Assembly: GCA_946629635.1 (NCBI GenBank)
Contig: CAMOYA010000014.1
Coordinates: 1-32,311 of the forward strand
DNA length: 32,311 bases
Source: an uncultured Clostridia bacterium
Lineage (GTDB): Bacteria > Bacillota > Clostridia > Christensenellales > Aristaeellaceae
Direction: 5' to 3'
Shown here piece after piece: positions 32,092 to 32,311 of this stretch (position 1 is the stretch's first letter; each line of letters begins with the position of its first letter). A program made the position numbers and the translations under genes. The notes beneath the pieces are model-generated. The model made no database searches. It saw nothing but the letters and a program-made list of their open reading frames with translations, and was not told the DNA's origin.

Positions 32092-32311
32092 TTGAAGTCC
32101 AGATGGGTTTGGATTGGCCTGATTCTTCTCCTGCTCTGTCCGGTTTTCGCTCAGGCAGAGATAGAATTCAATGGGATCTTCTACTCGGAGGATTCTGAAT
32201 ATATCGATCTGGGAGATATGGAGGTCAGTGACTGGGAAGCGCTGACCTCCTTCCTGGATCAGCTGCCGGCGCTCCGGCGGGTGGATATGTGGAACAACCG
32301 AATGACAGCGG
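32092..32311 (+). CDS. Exported leucine-rich-repeat-like protein (3' end cut by window)
   Basis: Only the first 73 codons are present. A TTG at 32092 is the likely start because AAAGGA lies 9 bp upstream; an in-frame ATG at 32074 has no site. The N-terminus KSRWVWIGLILLLLC is a signal peptide, with cleavage likely after FAQA. The mature part contains WEALTSFLDQLPALRRVDM, which resembles the L-x-x-L-P-x-L pattern of bacterial leucine-rich repeats. It follows the DUF3048 gene by 33 bp, so the two are probably one operon. Function unknown. Confidence 0.65.
   Translation, partial: MKSRWVWIGLILLLLCPVFAQAEIEFNGIFYSEDSEYIDLGDMEVSDWEALTSFLDQLPALRRVDMWNNRMTA

Noticed and set aside
1-32311. tRNA, rRNA, CRISPR array, insertion sequence or phage attachment site
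   Set aside because: I looked for and did not see cloverleaf-like tRNA sequence, regularly spaced repeats, transposase or integrase motifs, or long terminal inverted repeats. A covariance-model scan would be needed to exclude small RNAs.

Overview
The window looks like a GC-rich, Gram-positive anaerobe of the Clostridia type, probably a plant-fibre-degrading gut or rumen bacterium. The support is indirect: strong GGAGG ribosome binding sites, many sigma-A promoters of the TTGACA-17-TATAAT kind, CUT1-type sugar ABC importers with monotopic-signal-peptide binding proteins, a LacI-family repressor, and a set of pectin and alpha-glycoside enzymes. No ribosomal RNA, tRNA, CRISPR array, transposase or phage gene was seen. 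The species is an inference.

Region 1 (1-7864, all minus strand) is one tightly packed operon for a CUT1 ABC importer. It reads, in transcription order: an ECF S-component-like membrane protein, two permeases, a large solute-binding protein, two small four-helix membrane proteins, the ATPase, a third small four-helix membrane protein, and a fourth membrane protein cut by the window edge. The extra membrane proteins are not part of the standard importer and are the best candidate here for an undescribed component set.

Region 2 (7936-11450, minus) is a galacturonate catabolic operon: an intracellular GH28 polygalacturonase, KduI and KduD. Together with region 1 it suggests uptake of pectic oligosaccharides and their cytoplasmic breakdown towards 2-keto-3-deoxygluconate.

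Region 3 (11561-14311) is mixed. It holds an exported or lipid-anchored prephenate dehydratase with an ACT domain, a divergent relic of a SpoIIE-type phosphatase, a secreted ComEC-like metallo-beta-lactamase-fold protein, and a GIY-YIG protein. Region 4 (14312-16954, minus) is a two-gene operon of a DUF5060/DUF5605 glycoside hydrolase and an aldo/keto reductase.

Region 5 (17025-27060) is a self-contained carbohydrate utilisation locus. A second CUT1 importer (binding protein, two permeases, no ATPase) is followed by a GH65 phosphorylase. Then come a convergent LacI-family repressor, a small secreted carbohydrate-binding-like protein, and a secreted beta-helix glycosidase of the GH28/GH49 type with a C-terminal discoidin-like domain. 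Three copies of one 14-bp CG-centred palindrome sit just downstream of the three structural promoters. The sequence therefore shows a small LacI regulon in which an extracellular enzyme, a surface binder, an importer and an intracellular phosphorylase act in series, probably on an alpha-linked oligosaccharide.

Region 6 (27132-32311) carries an alpha/beta hydrolase (esterase-like), a MATE exporter, a second secreted metallo-beta-lactamase-fold protein, a DUF3048 (YerB-like) exported protein and the start of an exported leucine-rich-repeat-like protein.
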